A stretch of DNA of 64,000 bases from the NCBI GenBank assembly GCA_905182985.1, contig CAJJDN010000067.1, forward strand, positions 153,304 to 217,303, read 5' to 3'. Position numbers and translations under genes: made by a program. The notes under the pieces were generated by a model, which did not search any database, was not told the origin of the DNA, and was given only the letters and a program-made list of their open reading frames with translations. The stretch comes from Paramecium sonneborni (taxonomy: Eukaryota; Ciliophora; Oligohymenophorea; Peniculida; Parameciidae). This document shows positions 63,755 to 64,000 of the stretch, piece after piece; positions within the stretch are counted from its first letter, which is position 1, and every line of letters begins with the position of its first letter.

Positions 63755-64000
63755 TCATTCAATACAAAGTATACAATTAATTTTAATTACATTTTCATGC
63801 TTTTCAAAGCTCTCATAATCTTAATTTAATTTAGCTATCAATTTACTAATATTTTCATATTTACTCTATATTTTTTCATTTTTATAGCTAAAATGTTGCC
63901 ATTTTAATTTTTAATTTCGAACAATTACATCTCCTATTGTAAAATAAAACTGAGGAACTCTTTCATTTTTTTTAATTTTGAAATCATTTATAAAATCATT
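63755..64000 (-). CDS. 3' end of an unknown gene, cut by window edge
   Basis: An open minus-strand frame enters at base 64000 and stops at TGA 63755, giving the last 81 residues. Visible sequence includes ERVPQFYFTIGDVIVRNQKL and a Lys/Glu-rich helical stretch, ending INCILCIE. No family recognised. The start lies beyond the window. It is convergent with the potassium channel gene. Confidence 0.55.

Noticed and set aside
1..64000. tRNA, rRNA, CRISPR, insertion sequences
   Set aside because: I looked for B-box-like motifs, cloverleaf arms, spaced direct repeats and transposase motifs and saw none convincing by eye; a tRNAscan or repeat search would be needed to exclude them fully.

Overview
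This window looks like macronuclear DNA of a ciliate of the genus Paramecium. It is very AT-rich. Long reading frames exist only if TAA and TAG are read as glutamine and TGA is the sole stop (genetic code 6). The frames are interrupted by about 50 tiny GT-AG introns of 19-32 nt. All gene models were made by hand translation under that code. In each multi-exon model the CDS minus introns is a multiple of three and ends in TGA.

Layout. 1-1079: no clear gene. 1080-7336 (+): large PAS-containing membrane protein resembling the TmcB family. 7622-9765: two small unknown genes. 9893-16244 (-) and 20179-26708 (+): two paralogous four-domain voltage-gated cation channels, flanking DNA polymerase delta small subunit (16708-18166, +) and an SSX2IP/ADIP-like centrosomal coiled-coil protein (18338-19894, +). 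26790-28387: RAP-domain protein and a small unknown. 28417-34128 (-): two tandem potassium channels with cyclic-nucleotide-binding domains. 34528-38796: small or unknown genes and a 1.4 kb non-coding stretch. 38797-40527 (-): DNAJC21/JJJ1-type J protein. 40737-41840 (+): coiled-coil protein. 42038-44628 (+): hybrid histidine kinase. 44675-45771 (+): replication factor C subunit RFC3. 45803-55359 (-): two more TmcB-like PAS membrane proteins in tandem. 55714-56837 (+): cyclin. 56890-63695 (+): two more CNBD potassium channels. 63755-64000 (-): 3' end of an unknown gene.

Genes for membrane excitability and sensing (two four-domain channels, four CNBD potassium channels, three PAS membrane proteins, one hybrid kinase) make up most of the coding DNA. 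They are mixed with single housekeeping genes for replication and ribosome biogenesis.

The most notable points are an all-aspartate (DDDD) filter position in both four-domain channels, a retroviral-type CCHC zinc-knuckle signature after the CNBD of all four potassium channels, and an unusual set of tiny introns: one in five ends in AAG, and several are stop-free with lengths divisible by three.
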